A stretch of DNA of 64,000 nt from Whalleya microplaca (GCA_022497155.1 MU385724.1:744001-808000); one strand, 5' to 3'. Positions 1 through 11,058 are shown, counted from the stretch's first letter. Numbers and translations are program-made. Notes: generated from the letters alone by a model not told the origin.

Positions 1-309
1 ACACTCGAAAGTCCTATATTGGCAGGGTCGCCCCAACAAGTCCAAAAGTCTGAGGGCAAATTGCCAACCCCTTCCAATGTCACCGAGTCTGTAGAAAAAG
101 TCATAGTGACACATTGCAAGGGAATAGTGCTCGTAAGCATATCTAGGAGAACAGTCTCGACAAAACTCAAATCCAGGTTCATCCTATTCGAATGCACAGC
201 CGATTTACGAAAGTCTACGGGAGAAGCAACCATCATACACGTACCAACCGAAATCACGAATCGTATTGAGGTTCCACTTAATGTCCTCCGAAATGAGCGC
301 CTTGTCTTT
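1..309 (+). pseudogene. NACHT/WD40-type gene, part upstream of the LTR insertion (partial at window edge)
   Basis: The frame is open from base 1 to 309 (103 codons) and then runs into the LTR element. If the element and one TCTTT target copy are removed, the frame continues without a shift into 2571-2774. The residues around the junction (ERLVF, then LDQSFGVYTW) and the downstream HFFIPRDW and CPR blocks resemble the C-terminal end of fungal NACHT/WD40 proteins, which are NLR-like receptors of the vegetative-incompatibility type. The N-terminal effector and NACHT regions would lie to the left of the window. No ATG is needed here because the gene enters from outside. The family call rests on the C-terminal motif only. 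The insertion removes the last 67 residues, so the allele is probably damaged. Confidence 0.6.
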
Positions 310-526
310 TGTCACACTTACAACTAAAGGGCAGCGCGCAGCTCTAAAAAGGAGGTCTTGAATTGACTATTGTTGTAAGCTCTAAGGAGGAGAAAAAACC
401 AGTTGTGTGTGAGGAGGCCTAGGGCCCTAGTTATACCCTAATGGAGCCTCGGATCGGCTTAACTGTTAATCCATATGGACCCCTGTAACAGCTCCTATAA
501 CAACCTCTGAGCCTGGCTCTGTGACA
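310..526. repeat. Left LTR of the 2.26-kb element
   Basis: 217 bp. Differs from the right LTR at only two sites: 407 (G here, A at 2446) and 472 (C here, T at 2511). Both changes are in CpA/TpG context. Confidence 0.93.
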
Positions 527-637
527 CACCCCCTAGGGGTTCAGGACCTCCTGAAGAGCATCCTGACGGGGTCCTAAAGGCCTATTCCTCCAGGCTCTCT
601 ACCCACCCCCGAGGCTGCCAAGATCAAGCTCTGAATA

Positions 638-803
638 ATAACAAAATGCCCTAGCTCTCTTAGCAGTTCCTAGAAGGTGCCTGACCTCTGGAATGTGTAA
701 GAGGCACTTATAAAGCCACTGATTAAAAAAACAAAAGCCCAGGCTTTCTTAGCAGTTCCTAAAGGGGTCGGACCTTAGGAATGCGTAAGAGGCACTTATA
801 AAG
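638..803. repeat. Imperfect ~78-bp direct duplication inside the element
   Basis: Copy 1 at about 638-716 and copy 2 at about 726-803 share CTTAGCAGTTCCTA and, further on, GTAAGAGGCACTTATAAAGC, with scattered substitutions between. It lies just inside the left LTR, in the part of the interior that has normal composition. Confidence 0.75.
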
Positions 804-2348
804 CTCCCTAAGGGGGTTCCCCTTATATGGATCGTCATCTAGGGGATCCCTAGGGTATATAACGATAGCACCTTAACCGTATATCCAGCCGTTAGATTAC
901 AATATACTGATCGATTACATAAAAAGGAAAATTACTTAGCAGGTCAGCAGGGAGCTTAATAGGGAGCTTAGCCTTGTTAGCTTTGCGCTTACCGCCTTGG
1001 CAGTATTACTATTAGCCTACAAATTTGTTAGGAATCTTAAGATCCTCCTGATTCCCCTAACTCCCTTGAGAGAGCTTCGTTTTTAACTCTGCCTATTAAG
1101 GCATATTAAGCCTCTTTTTAATAATAAAGTATCGTATCAGATTAGGGGGATTGGAAAGTTTCGAGAAAGTAATGTTTTTAACGGTATATAAAAGCCTCCT
1201 ATAGCTTTCTGGAGGCTATTTATAAATATATAACTGATTAAATATATAGGGATAATAAAAGCTTCCAGGTTAGCTTCCTATACCGCCAAACGTTATAAAT
1301 ATCTGATTCTTATTATCGATTAAGCTTTTTTGCCGAAAAATTATGCCGAATTACTTTCCGTACTACTTTAAGGATATTTCGGGGATCCTTAAGGCTTTAT
1401 AACGCGCTAATTTTATAAGCTGCTAACTAGTCTAGTCTAATAAAAGCTTTTAAAGCGAGCTTAGGAAATTCTATATAGCTAGCTGCCCCTAAATTTTAAG
1501 AATATTATAAGCCTTAGCTTTAGCGTAAGCCTCCCTCTAGTTATTAAGCCAGGTTTTAGGCCGTATCGAGCTTAGCCGCGCCGATTAAAATATTCGAAAA
1601 TACCTAATACATACGGCGTTTAAGATATTTTAATCTAACGGGGCTAGCTAATTTTTTAGGGCATATAAAATCTTCTAAATTATAGGCTTTTTATTCTAAA
1701 AGAAATCTAGCTTAAAAAAGGCTGCTAAAAAAAGCTTCGAAATAACGGTAGCTAAAATCTAATTCCAGATAGCTATATATCGAAACGAGATCGAAAACTA
1801 TTCGGTTAATTTTATTAGGTAGTTCTTACGCTCGTTATTATATCTGGCTTTAAAATTTTTATATATAAAAATTATTAAAAGTTTTAGTTTAATATCCCGT
1901 ATACCTTTATTAAGTCCCCTTTACGTAATAACTTAATTTTTATATTTCTGCTAACGACAGCTAGTTTTAGCTAGATTAACGGACTCGAGTATAAAAGCCC
2001 GTAAAGCTTCCGACAGCGGATAATAGCTACTATTAAAAGTATCGGGATCGATTTAATTCTATAAGTTACGCTAGCGAGTATAAATACGTAACTAAATAAA
2101 CCAATCGGTCCAATTGTTAAAGCAGGTAAGTTTAACGCTAGTAGGTACGGAGGCGTTAAGATTATTAATAGTGGATAGTTTTATAACTAAAAGATCTTAG
2201 GCGATTTTAAAAGAATCAGGTAATTTGGGAATAGAATCAAAAGATCGAAAAAATCGAAAAGATCGGACGAGAGCTAAAAGAGCTACGCGCTATTAATTAT
2301 CAGGTGGATAGCACAATCAGCAGCTTAAGCGGCAACCGGGCTTATAAC

Positions 2349-2565
2349 TGTCACACTTACAACTAAAGGGCAGCGCGCAGCTCTAAAAAGGAGGTCTTGA
2401 ATTGACTATTGTTGTAAGCTCTAAGGAGGAGAAAAAACCAGTTGTATGTGAGGAGGCCTAGGGCCCTAGTTATACCCTAATGGAGCCTCGGATCGGCTTA
2501 ACTGTTAATCTATATGGACCCCTGTAACAGCTCCTATAACAACCTCTGAGCCTGGCTCTGTGACA
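2349..2565. repeat. Right LTR of the 2.26-kb element
   Basis: 217 bp, same ends as the left LTR, followed directly by target-site copy TCTTT at 2566-2570. Confidence 0.93.
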
Positions 2566-2570
2566 TCTTT

Positions 2571-2774
2571 CTTGACCAATCTTTTGGTGTATATACGTGG
2601 CATTTGAGATCTTTAGGAGGTTCCGATGGCGTAAAACGACACTTCTTTATTCCACGCGATTGGATTTCAGATGACAACATGGGGCTCCTCCACATCACTT
2701 CATCCGGTTCAATATTATGTCCTAGAAAGGGTGGCATTACAACGATAGATAGTACAATTGGCGCTGAATGGTAG
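2571..2774 (+). pseudogene. NACHT/WD40-type gene, C-terminal part downstream of the LTR insertion
   Basis: Sixty-seven codons plus TAG (2772-2774) in exactly the frame of the segment that stops at 309. Blocks visible are GVYTWHLRS, KRHFFIPRDW and SILCPRKGG, which fit the usual terminal blade and tail of fungal NACHT-WD40 proteins. The frame shows no other lesion, so the disruption looks recent. See the entry at 1-309. Confidence 0.6.
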
Positions 2775-3324
2775 CATGAATGGATGTATTTATTGCAGCA
2801 TTCTTTTTTTGTAAAGCGTAAACACACTGCGTATTAGTAACCCTCAGCTATCCTCGCTTCCTCTTTACAACAGTGATAATTGCCTTTAGCTTTTGCCCCG
2901 CGATACGTGCTAGTAGCCAGGATAAGTTGCGAGTAATATCGATGCCTTTGCGCGTCATACTGTAGGGATTCGCCTTGAGCTATTGATCGTGTTCTCAAAA
3001 CGCACTAGGGTCTATGGTGAATTGCACTGTCAATAATCATAACGTAAACAACGATTGGGCTTGCTAATAAGGCTATGTAGTAAGACACTATGATTTTACA
3101 CAATTGCCAAGAAGCTTATAATCTTCGTGATATCTCTAGAACGAAAGGTTGGTCGGCTTGATAGTCACCGTAACGGTTATCCCGGGTATGAAAATTACCA
3201 GTTCAGCTAAGTAAGGATATAACAGTATGATATCTAACGGAGACACAGAGTGAGAACGTATGTTATACATGTACCATTCTGATCCATCTTTCGAATATCC
3301 AACCTACCCCCTGTTCTCATTCGA

Positions 3325-3734
3325 TCATCTCTTGCGATCACAAGCATCTTTGCGTACAGATTTGGCGGTCCAATACCATTCAAGATGAAACAACGTGAGT
3401 TTCCATCGTCCACAGCCCAAGGTAAGATCGAAGTGACCGCTACATCTATTGCCCCGGGTAGGCGAACGGCTCTCGTCATTGGTTTTATCATTTGAACCTA
3501 TTTCCCACTCTTGGTCACCCGTCATGTCGTCATTGTGGCTATGAGCTTGAGAGGGCGATGGAGACCGTTTAGCGATATCAGTGCCTGTTGTGCTTAGCAG
3601 TGAACTCGGTGAAGGTGGATAGATAGGGGGTGGGAGATAATACCGGTCGAAAGTCTTGGCTTTGTATCTCCACTCTCGTCAACCGCTTTGGTTTCCTTGC
3701 ATGGTAGGCGTTTCTGCTCCGTAGGGCTTGCCAT
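3325..3734 (-). CDS. Hypothetical small protein (weak prediction, one intron)
   Basis: ATG at 3732-3734 (MASPTEQKRL) is followed by a plausible 59-nt intron (3585-3643; GTATTA donor, TGCTAAGC branch site, ACAACAG acceptor). The joined frame ends at TGA 3325-3327, giving about 116 residues, rich in Ser, Asp and Arg. An overlapping frame (3234-3491) is also open. I recognise no domain. The gene may be a relic or chance ORF: it sits between the disrupted NACHT/WD40-type gene and the exopolygalacturonase promoter. Confidence rests only on the good intron signals. Confidence 0.25.
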
Positions 3735-4075
3735 TTTGATGGATGGACTTGTTCAGGACGGCCTCCGGGCGGGGACAGATTGCGGGGGTGGAGATATTTA
3801 GCTCAGCGTACGCAGAGTAGTATGCTTACGGGGTTCTTTCATATGTGAAATACTATTGGCAGGTTCACGGTCTATGATTACATCTATCTCATAGCCTTGA
3901 TTGCTCGAACCGCTACAACTTTTCCCGACTGGCCGAGAACTTTAGCGAGACTCTATGTAGGTACCCCGCGAATCATCCGCCTATACTAATTAACTGCTTT
4001 TAATAAATTCAATATGTACTTCGAGCTCAATATGGCCCACTGAGTTCTTCCTCTAATCAGAGGGGTCGCCAGATG

Positions 4076-4083
4076 TATATAAA
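4076..4083 (+). promoter_or_regulatory. TATA box of the exopolygalacturonase gene
   Basis: TATATAAA about 100 bp upstream of the ATG at 4185. Confidence 0.5.
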
Positions 4084-4184
4084 CACCAGGTTGTCAGGAA
4101 ATAGGGAGCTCTATAAGACTAACATGCAACCGAAGTAGAACTTCCTTGATAGCCTGAAGCTCGAGGAGTATACTTAAAGTAGAC

Positions 4185-5954
4185 ATGTTTCTAATTTCGG
4201 TCATCCTACTCGTCGCGATCTTTACTTCTCTTTCCTCGGCTTTGTTGACTTATAACACTAATATTCCTGCCCGTCCGCACCTCGAGCCCAGCCCCTTTAA
4301 TGCCAGACAAGCTCTCCCAATTTCACCGCCACGGACTATAGGGCGTTATTGTCACGTACAGCCAGGACGCAGGCGTGCGCGTGACGATGCGCCGCAAATT
4401 TTTAGGGCGTTCGAGGATTGCAATGACGGTGGCACGGTTGTCCTAGACAAGTCCTATCTGATCGGGTCGCCGCTCGATTTGACATTTCTTAAGCATGTCG
4501 ACGTGGTGATTACTGGCGAGATCGCCTTTGATGATAGCGACGTGTACTACTGGGCTGATAACAGCTTCAAATATGCGTTCCAGAACCAATCAGTATTCTG
4601 GAAGCTTGGCGGGGAGGACGTGAACATTTACGGGGATCTAGGGAATGAGCTGTCAGTCATTGATGGACGGGGGCAAGCTTATTGGGAAGAGATCCAAACT
4701 AACAAGACCGTGAGCTTTTGTCTATCCTGTAGCTTCTGTAATATGAAGAATGAGCTAACGTTGGAGCTTAGTTGCTTCGGCCCTTGCTATTCGCCTTTGA
4801 CGGCATGAAAGGGGCAACCATGTCGAATTTGCGGATGCGAAACCCCCCTAATGTCAGTAATAACATCACTAATTGTGATATATTCTATATTTATATAATA
4901 CCTTGTCCCTTCAAGGCTTCGATATGATTCTGATATCTATGGTTTATTAGTGGTTCAATGTCATTGCTAATAGTACCGACATTCTTATTAGCAATATGGA
5001 CCTTCGAGCAAAGGTATGTCTATCGCTTTTAGCCTTCCACTTTAGTTACAAGTCTCATGTCAAATAATTGCGTAGAGCCTCAACGATGTTACTATTGCTA
5101 ATTCAGATGGCTGGGATACCTACCGATCTGATCGCGTCATTATCCAGGACTCTTTCATCGATAATACAGATGGTTAGTTGAGTGAGACGATCTGTGCCAT
5201 TCGATTGCTGACTAGTTCTTGCAAGATTGCGTCTCCTTCAAACCAAATAGCACAGATGTCGTTGTTCAGAACCTAGTTTGCATTGGTTCGCATGGAATTA
5301 GCATAGGGTCCCTTGGCCAGTATGCAGGGGAAACAGACATTGTAGAGGACCTCTACATATACAATATCTCCATGACCAATGCCAGCGATGGGGCTCGTAT
5401 AAAAGTTTGGCCTGGAGTGCAGACCAATTTTCAGCATCTGCTCAATGGCGGTGGCGGCCTGGGCCACGTCCGAAACGTCACATACGACCTCTTCGGTAAC
5501 TTCAATAATGACAGGGCTATTACCATTACACAATGCTATGGGCAGAGCAACCAAACCTTGTGCAGGGAATATCCGGTAAGCTACCCATAGGGTATGTTGA
5601 TAGGGCGCCCACCTAACGAAATTGACCTTTGCAGGCCAATTTGACCATCGAGTACATCACTATGAAGAATATGTACGGAACTACTTCCGTAAGCCTTGAT
5701 CCGCAAGCAGGTACGTTAGTGTGCAGTGCCCCTGAGGTGAGTGCAGTCATAACTTGCGAATGGTATTATTGAAATAATGAGATACTTACTTTGATGTGTA
5801 GCGTTGCAATAACATCCGCGTGAAAAATGTTACGGTTACTGTCCCTAGTAAGGAGGAGCCTGTGTACGAATGTAGGAACCTTGACAACAGCTTGTTGCAG
5901 ATCAATTGTACCGCGGAATCTGATGGGGGCAGATATACATCACCGGCCTCATAG
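4185..5954 (+). CDS. Secreted exopolygalacturonase (GH28), seven exons
   Basis: Exons 4185-4709, 4772-4852, 4951-5013, 5076-5172, 5226-5575, 5635-5736 and 5802-5954 join in frame to about 456 residues, close to the family length. It would remove galacturonic acid from the non-reducing end of pectin outside the cell. A hydrophobic signal peptide opens the protein ([19 protein letters not shown]). GH28 catalytic blocks are all present: [16 protein letters not shown] (formed across the fourth intron), [12 protein letters not shown] and ARIKVWPG. The spacing matches Aspergillus exopolygalacturonases. The usual NGDDC reads NTDDC here, so Gly is Thr but both aspartates remain. Many Asn-X-Ser/Thr sites fit secretion. 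A TATA box lies about 100 bp upstream. Neighbour to the left is a transposon-hit gene; to the right a convergent cell-wall esterase, so the pair may form a small plant-polymer-degrading neighbourhood. All introns are 53-98 nt. Confidence 0.93.
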
Positions 5955-6053
5955 CCAAACATGTTTTAAGAAGTAGTAATGCTTACCAGGGAAGCAGTCA
6001 TGACAATTAACATTACTACATTAAGATGTGCTAAGGATATGGGCTTTGTCCAG

Positions 6054-7291
6054 CTACGCTATTAGGAACATCAAAGAACCTAAGGCGACTAGGCTCACGA
6101 GACTCTTGTAGCATCGAACAACGCCAGCACCTCCCTCCTGGTTACTGGATGTCGCGGTTGGCGAAGCTGAGGCACCTGAATCTGTGGCCGTTGCCTCGGG
6201 AAGAGTCGTGGTAGCAACAGTCCCCGATGTAGTACTGGATCCGGACGTAGAATTGGCCCCTGACGAAGCACTAGATCCTGATGTATTGCTAATTCCCGAC
6301 GTAGAAGTAGTTTCTGGCGCAGTGCCAGTCTCTGACGTGTTACTGTTTCCTGATGTAGTGGTTGAACTGCCCGAGTCGCTTGTGGACACGCTCGAGGTCG
6401 TTGCCGCTTCGGTAGAGCTCGATTGTCCCTTCGTAGAAGTAGCAGTGGTAGTCGAACCCGATGTCGAACTAGCTGTGGAAGTTTCACCCAATATTGACCT
6501 GACCCATGTTCCTGCGGAATCCGGGTAGATATCAAAGTAATTTAAGTGATCCGCAACATCAGTATCCCTATTTCCATCGCCGGTCGCGCAGATCGGGTCC
6601 TTGCCCTGACACCAACTCCGGAGCACGCCAGCAAACTTGTTCAGGCCCGTGAGAAGATCGCCCGTTCGTGGGAATAATCCGTTATAAGATGAGCCGTCTA
6701 AAAAGTTATACGACTGGTCGGCAGTATGACGAGTATCGCCGAATAAAAGCGCCGCGCCAACTGACTCATGATTTTGGTTAGTCGAAAATGATATGCGCAG
6801 TGATGTAGTTGCTTGGGCATCGTGGAGTCGAACTTACTCATGTTGCCTGGAGCTGAATTGGGATCTAGTCCAGAACTCGTCTCGATAGTACACCCTTGAA
6901 AAAATGTCCCTCCACCTCCACCCAGGATGTCGCCTACCACCTGAGCGCCCTGCGAATAACCGCTGACCACGAGTTTGGCATCTGGACACTTTTTGTTGTA
7001 GGCGGTGATCTGGTCGGTGCCGGCTATGCGACCTGCTTCGACAGCGCTGCAATACTCGGTCTTCAGGGCATTGTCGAACGCAATATCCTCATAATCACAG
7101 CTGCTGAGCCCGGAGCAAATGCCGTCAACAAGCTTGCTCTGCCGGCCGGGATACGGCTCGTTATTCCCTCGGGAGAGGAAGATGTGGACATCCGTGCACG
7201 ATCCTGTTCCCGTCGACTGGGCAGTAGTGATCGCCGAGAAGGTGACCGCGGACGCGAAGGCTACGCGCTTGATAGCGGCCGTCAAGAACAT
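6054..7291 (-). CDS. GPI-anchored CE5 cutinase/acetylxylan esterase-like protein
   Basis: Exons 6838-7291 and 6054-6760 (intron 6761-6837: GTAAGT donor, CTAACC branch, GTCAG acceptor) give 386 residues. Order: signal peptide (residues 1-24), CE5 hydrolase domain (about 30-230), long Ser/Thr-rich linker, then a hydrophobic C-terminal tail (LVSLVALGSLMFLIA) typical of a GPI-attachment signal. Catalytic Ser lies in GYSQGAQVVG (Ser113); the Asp and His candidates are in KDPICATGD and DHLNYFD. The oxyanion region reads FLSRGNNEPYPGRQ. The CE5 family hydrolyses cutin or acetyl esters on xylan; substrate cannot be decided here. The anchor suggests the enzyme stays on the membrane or wall rather than diffusing. 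It converges with the exopolygalacturonase (99 bp between stops). Confidence 0.9.
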
Positions 7292-8518
7292 TGTGGAATG
7301 TCTTCGGCTAATGGGGCGCGCACAGGTCGAACCGCGACGAAGTTATCGAACGAATGCTGGAAGAACATCATCTGGGACGGGGAAATCATTCTTTTTCAAG
7401 CAATGGATGCTGTCCCTGGGTCCCTGGAGGGACGGTAGTGGGCCTGTAATAAGAGATTAAGCTATGATGATATTATGTGGAAACCCTTGTTGGGGCTGAT
7501 TCAAGACTTAAGAGGCAGGTCGTCATGATTGATTGTCGTTCTCTCTTGTCACAGATCTCCCGTGGCTCCTTATTGGATTCAGCCTGGTGTGCTTGCCAGG
7601 CCTATGCGTGATACCTCACGTACACATATTGTCTTCCTCTTGTTGATGATATCTGAAATAAATATATTTCTATCTTTCCATTGAGCGACTATATTAAAGG
7701 CACCCAAATGGCACAATCACTATCGCGATGCCGATGTAACTGTTGACAGGGGGACTTTCAGCTGCGCAATCTGACGATAACTGCGTCAGCGTCCCACTGG
7801 ATCTACATCTTAACTCCGCAATTCGTGTTCTTATTAGCCTATTGCAGCGAGCATTGATAAGAAATCTGAGAACTAGACGCAGAGATCTAACCTAGAGACT
7901 TCGCTAACCCAAGCAATTATATATTTTTGAAACTTACTACACACGTGTCGCGTCGACTTTCGATAGAAGTCAGTGGCGCAGACATTCGAGCAGCATAACA
8001 GTATCATGTTACGAGCACCTAAAACCCGGAATTCCATTTCGGAGGATGCTCATGCATACATAATACTAGTGAGACTTGATAACTCTATACTTACTTATAT
8101 CTATAATTCCGTACTCTTGAAAGATACCTTGGTTTTAAAATGGGATAGGGAGTGCATCAATTCGAAACTCCTCAACTAGATTAAACAGTTCATACAAGTT
8201 TTGGTACGTACTAATTGTCATTTTCCTAAGCTATATGCCGTGTTAGATTATTGAGATGAAGTCTCAGACAGATGGAAATGCCCGCAGAACCCTTGATATG
8301 GTAGGCAGCTGTAGCCCAGCTGTAGCCCAGCTGTAGCACTGATACTCCTGCTGTCTCTCCCCACACAGAGGCTGTCAAACTCCACCCTCACTGATCAAAC
8401 CCCATCCGAAATCTTATTACCCCGTTTCGCCGAGCTCTGGGACGTCTGTAGATTGATTATCTGCATACTCCGTACCGAAGTAATGTATTCTGGAGAGGCT
8501 TTTTAGATCCAGCTACAT
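7292..8518. other. Intergenic region between CE5 esterase and alcohol dehydrogenase
   Basis: No convincing gene. It holds the esterase promoter and the 3' side of the dehydrogenase. The only structure seen is a small tandem repeat at 8306-8338. Confidence 0.6.
8306..8338. repeat. Three tandem copies of an 11-bp unit
   Basis: CAGCTGTAGCC repeated three times, with the last base changed in the third copy. Confidence 0.85.
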
Positions 8519-9688
8519 TTACTCCATGACAATCACGGCCCGGAAGCGGACCTTTCCAGCCAACATTGCCTCTGTCAGAAGCGCCTAGGTTAGCTGGTGC
8601 TGAACTCTTAAGTAGGGAAGTTTCCCGTCATGGCTAGCAATGATTAGGGGCAACTCACCGAAAGCCGCCTGCGCCTGATCCAGAGGGAATTTCTCCACCA
8701 AACAATCGATATTTTGTAGCTCTGTGAATGCGATTGCCTCCTCAGAGTCTCTAGCATGACCGCAGGGCCAGGACTGGACTGAGACGCCGTTCTTCAGCAT
8801 CACTGCAGTGTTGATCTTGAGCTCACCTGGGACACTGAGGACAAGGAGTTTACCAAGAACGCCGAGACCCGTAAGCAACGGTGTAATGGAGTCTGCCGTA
8901 GGCGCGGTAGCGACAACGAGGCTCGCGCTTCCCAACGCCTTCAGAGCAGCGCCTACATCGCCTTTGCTCGCCTCGATGTATTCGTGCGCGCCTAGCTGAC
9001 GCGCAAACTTCTCCTTTTCTGCGCCTCGTGAGATCGCTACTACGCGATATCCCATGCGGGCTGCATATTGGACTGCGAGATGACCTAAACCGCCCAAACC
9101 TTGGATAGCGACTATGTCGCCTACAGGTATGTTCATGTGACGGATCGAGTTGTAAACTGTCATACCAGCGCAGAGGACCGGTGCGTATTTAGCAGCATCC
9201 ACGTGCTCGGGAACCCGGACGGTCGCCTCTGAGCGGAGAATGCAGTATTCCGCATCTGGAATTCAAAGACATACCAATCAGCTGGCATGTAGACACCGGG
9301 AGAGGTCGAATAACTCACATCCACCATTCTTAGTTTCACCGTTGATGGCCTGATTTTCGCACATCTGAAGCCAACCCTTCTTGCACGCTGTGCAGACGCC
9401 ATCATGGCCGCCATGCCATCCTGCGCCGACGCGATCTCCCACACTCCAGGCCTCAGCGCCACTGCCCACTGCTGCGACCCTGCCAATGATCTCATGGCCT
9501 GGGCACAGGGGAAATCCGCCGCCCATCACGTTGTGTTGCGCGAACATATCGGAGAAGCAGACACCGCACGCCTCGACCTTAACAAGAACCTCGTTGGGCC
9601 CGGGGAGCTTCAAAGGCGTTTGTTCGACGACGAGCGCCTGTCCCTGAGCTGGGAAGACTGCATGCTTGTAGTACTTGGGAAGAGACAT
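8519..9688 (-). CDS. Zinc-dependent alcohol dehydrogenase (MDR family)
   Basis: Exons 9319-9688, 8659-9255 and 8519-8571 join to 339 residues. The last intron (8572-8658) is chosen because the frame otherwise ends in an atypical tail; splicing at CTGACAG restores the family ending AMLAGKVRFRAVIVM. The start is MSLPKYYKHAVF; an upstream in-frame ATG at 9910 would add 74 residues that look like 5' leader. The protein interconverts alcohols and aldehydes with NAD(P). Visible blocks: catalytic zinc ligands CGVCFSD and GHEIIG, a three-cysteine structural-zinc loop (VCTACKKGWLQMC, with Asp where a fourth Cys is often found), and the Rossmann motif GLGGLGHLAVQYA. No targeting peptide from this start. 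It may serve the metabolite cluster 6 kb away, which makes aldehydes, but could equally be housekeeping. Confidence 0.9.
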
Positions 9689-11058
9689 TCTTGATGAAAC
9701 TGACCGATGGTCCAAAAGAAGCTGTTCGTCGTCTCCTCGTTTTCTCGTGGTATTAAACAGTTGTGAACTGAGCCTTCTGCTTTTGTGTGTCGAAGAGAAC
9801 AATTGGAAGCAGCGTACTTTGTTTATTTTCGTCCCAGCGTTGGAGATTACGGAGATAGGAACGAAATCTCCCTTTCCTAGACCGTTAACTGTAGAACTGG
9901 TAAACTGCACTCCGAAACGCTGGCGCCCAATTCGCAGCCCGTTGTGCCACTATTTACCACTGCTCATTCGCTGCCATTTCCTAAAGGAGGACCCGGAGTT
10001 TCTTGTGCGACACACAACGCCACACTGCTGGTCAAAGACATGAACCCTAGCATCGTTCTTTGCCCTCCGGAACTCCCACAAAGACCGAGGAAGACCATGT
10101 AACAGGTTTACAAATTACATACTACAACATTAGACTGGGTGGCAGTAAAGACACAATCTACTGTCCAATAGACCGTGCCCCTTAAAAGGTTAAATATTAA
10201 GTATGATGCGGTTTAGTTCCGCCATACAACGCAGCGGATAACTTTATTCAAGACTCATGGTTTCAAGCTTCATAAACGTAATATACTATACGTAGATTAT
10301 CTGATGAAGCATGGACCATAATTCAAATCAACGTTATGAACGTATCAATATTGAACAACATGTAGATGGTAGCGCTTAAGCTCTTGGTAAGATGAGAACC
10401 ACTAATTTCTTGGTCTATTTTGACTCTAATATTATCGACATTGTTGTATCACTATAATCTCATGTTGCTTTTTGTTTCTCTCTGGTCTTTAATTTACACT
10501 CTAATAACTGTGTCTTACCTAAGGAATGCTTGGAAACCCCTAGAGATTACTGACGGATCGCCTGCAGTAAGGCAATGAAAATCCCAATGCACAGACTTAA
10601 TGATTGATTGATGCTCATTACTTCACTATATTTTGCCGACAAGTCGCTAGAATTATGCTGCGCTTTTGCTGTGGCAGGTCAGGCATTGCAGCAGTATGGT
10701 CAACTGGAAACGATACAGAATCAATCTTAGGAAAGCAGACGAAAGAGCCAGGGAGGGTCTCTAGCTACCATATCTCTGCGTGATTGTAGAAATGCCTTGA
10801 TGCTATTATATTTATGTGTCTATGGTATATCTCTTTTAGGGTGTTATGACCCATGTTCATATTTTGGTGGTAGACCCAGTCACCCCTATGACATTAAACC
10901 CCCTTTTTCGTGGCTGGTCCAGCTCAGATTTGGCGGCAAGATCAGATTTGCATATATCTTTCTACCTGGAGGTATCATCCCTATCTAATCGCTAACACTC
11001 TACCGCAAAGGAGGGCATTGTGGAATACCACAATATGCGCGCCACGAGAGCCTAAAGA
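9689..11058. other. Intergenic region upstream of alcohol dehydrogenase
   Basis: About 1.4 kb with no supported gene; open frames here are short and lack coding features. Contains the dehydrogenase promoter and the transporter 3' flank. Confidence 0.6.

Larger units (their letters stand above)
310..2565. mobile_element. LTR retrotransposon, 2,256 bp, non-autonomous, inserted in a gene
   Basis: Two 217-bp direct repeats (310-526 and 2349-2565) bound the element. Each begins TGTCACA and ends TGTGACA, a perfect 7-bp inverted terminus. The flanks carry a 5-bp target duplication TCTTT (305-309 and 2566-2570). The 1.8-kb interior has no usable reading frame, so mobilisation must have been in trans (TRIM- or LARD-like; I could not assign it to copia or gypsy). 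From about 860 to 2340 the interior is AT-rich with few CpA/TpG, as after RIP, while 527-860 and the LTRs have ordinary composition. Confidence 0.93.

Noticed and set aside
6184..6528. 114-codon plus-strand frame over the CE5 esterase
   Set aside because: It is the antisense of the Ser/Thr-rich linker; low-complexity Val/Asp/Pro translation with no start context or domain.
6896..7460. Plus-strand frames of 113-180 codons opposite the esterase
   Set aside because: They overlap the catalytic domain exon antisense, and the minus strand carries clear family motifs and good splice sites.
8585..8658. Uninterrupted C-terminal tail of the dehydrogenase ending at 8585
   Set aside because: Its residues do not fit the family, whereas splicing 8572-8658 gives the conserved ending.
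9278..9910. Mitochondrial-looking N-terminal extension of the alcohol dehydrogenase (start at 9910)
   Set aside because: The extension is Ser/Arg-rich but the conserved family start MSLPKYYK lies at 9688. The upstream part reads like a leader; kept only as an alternative.
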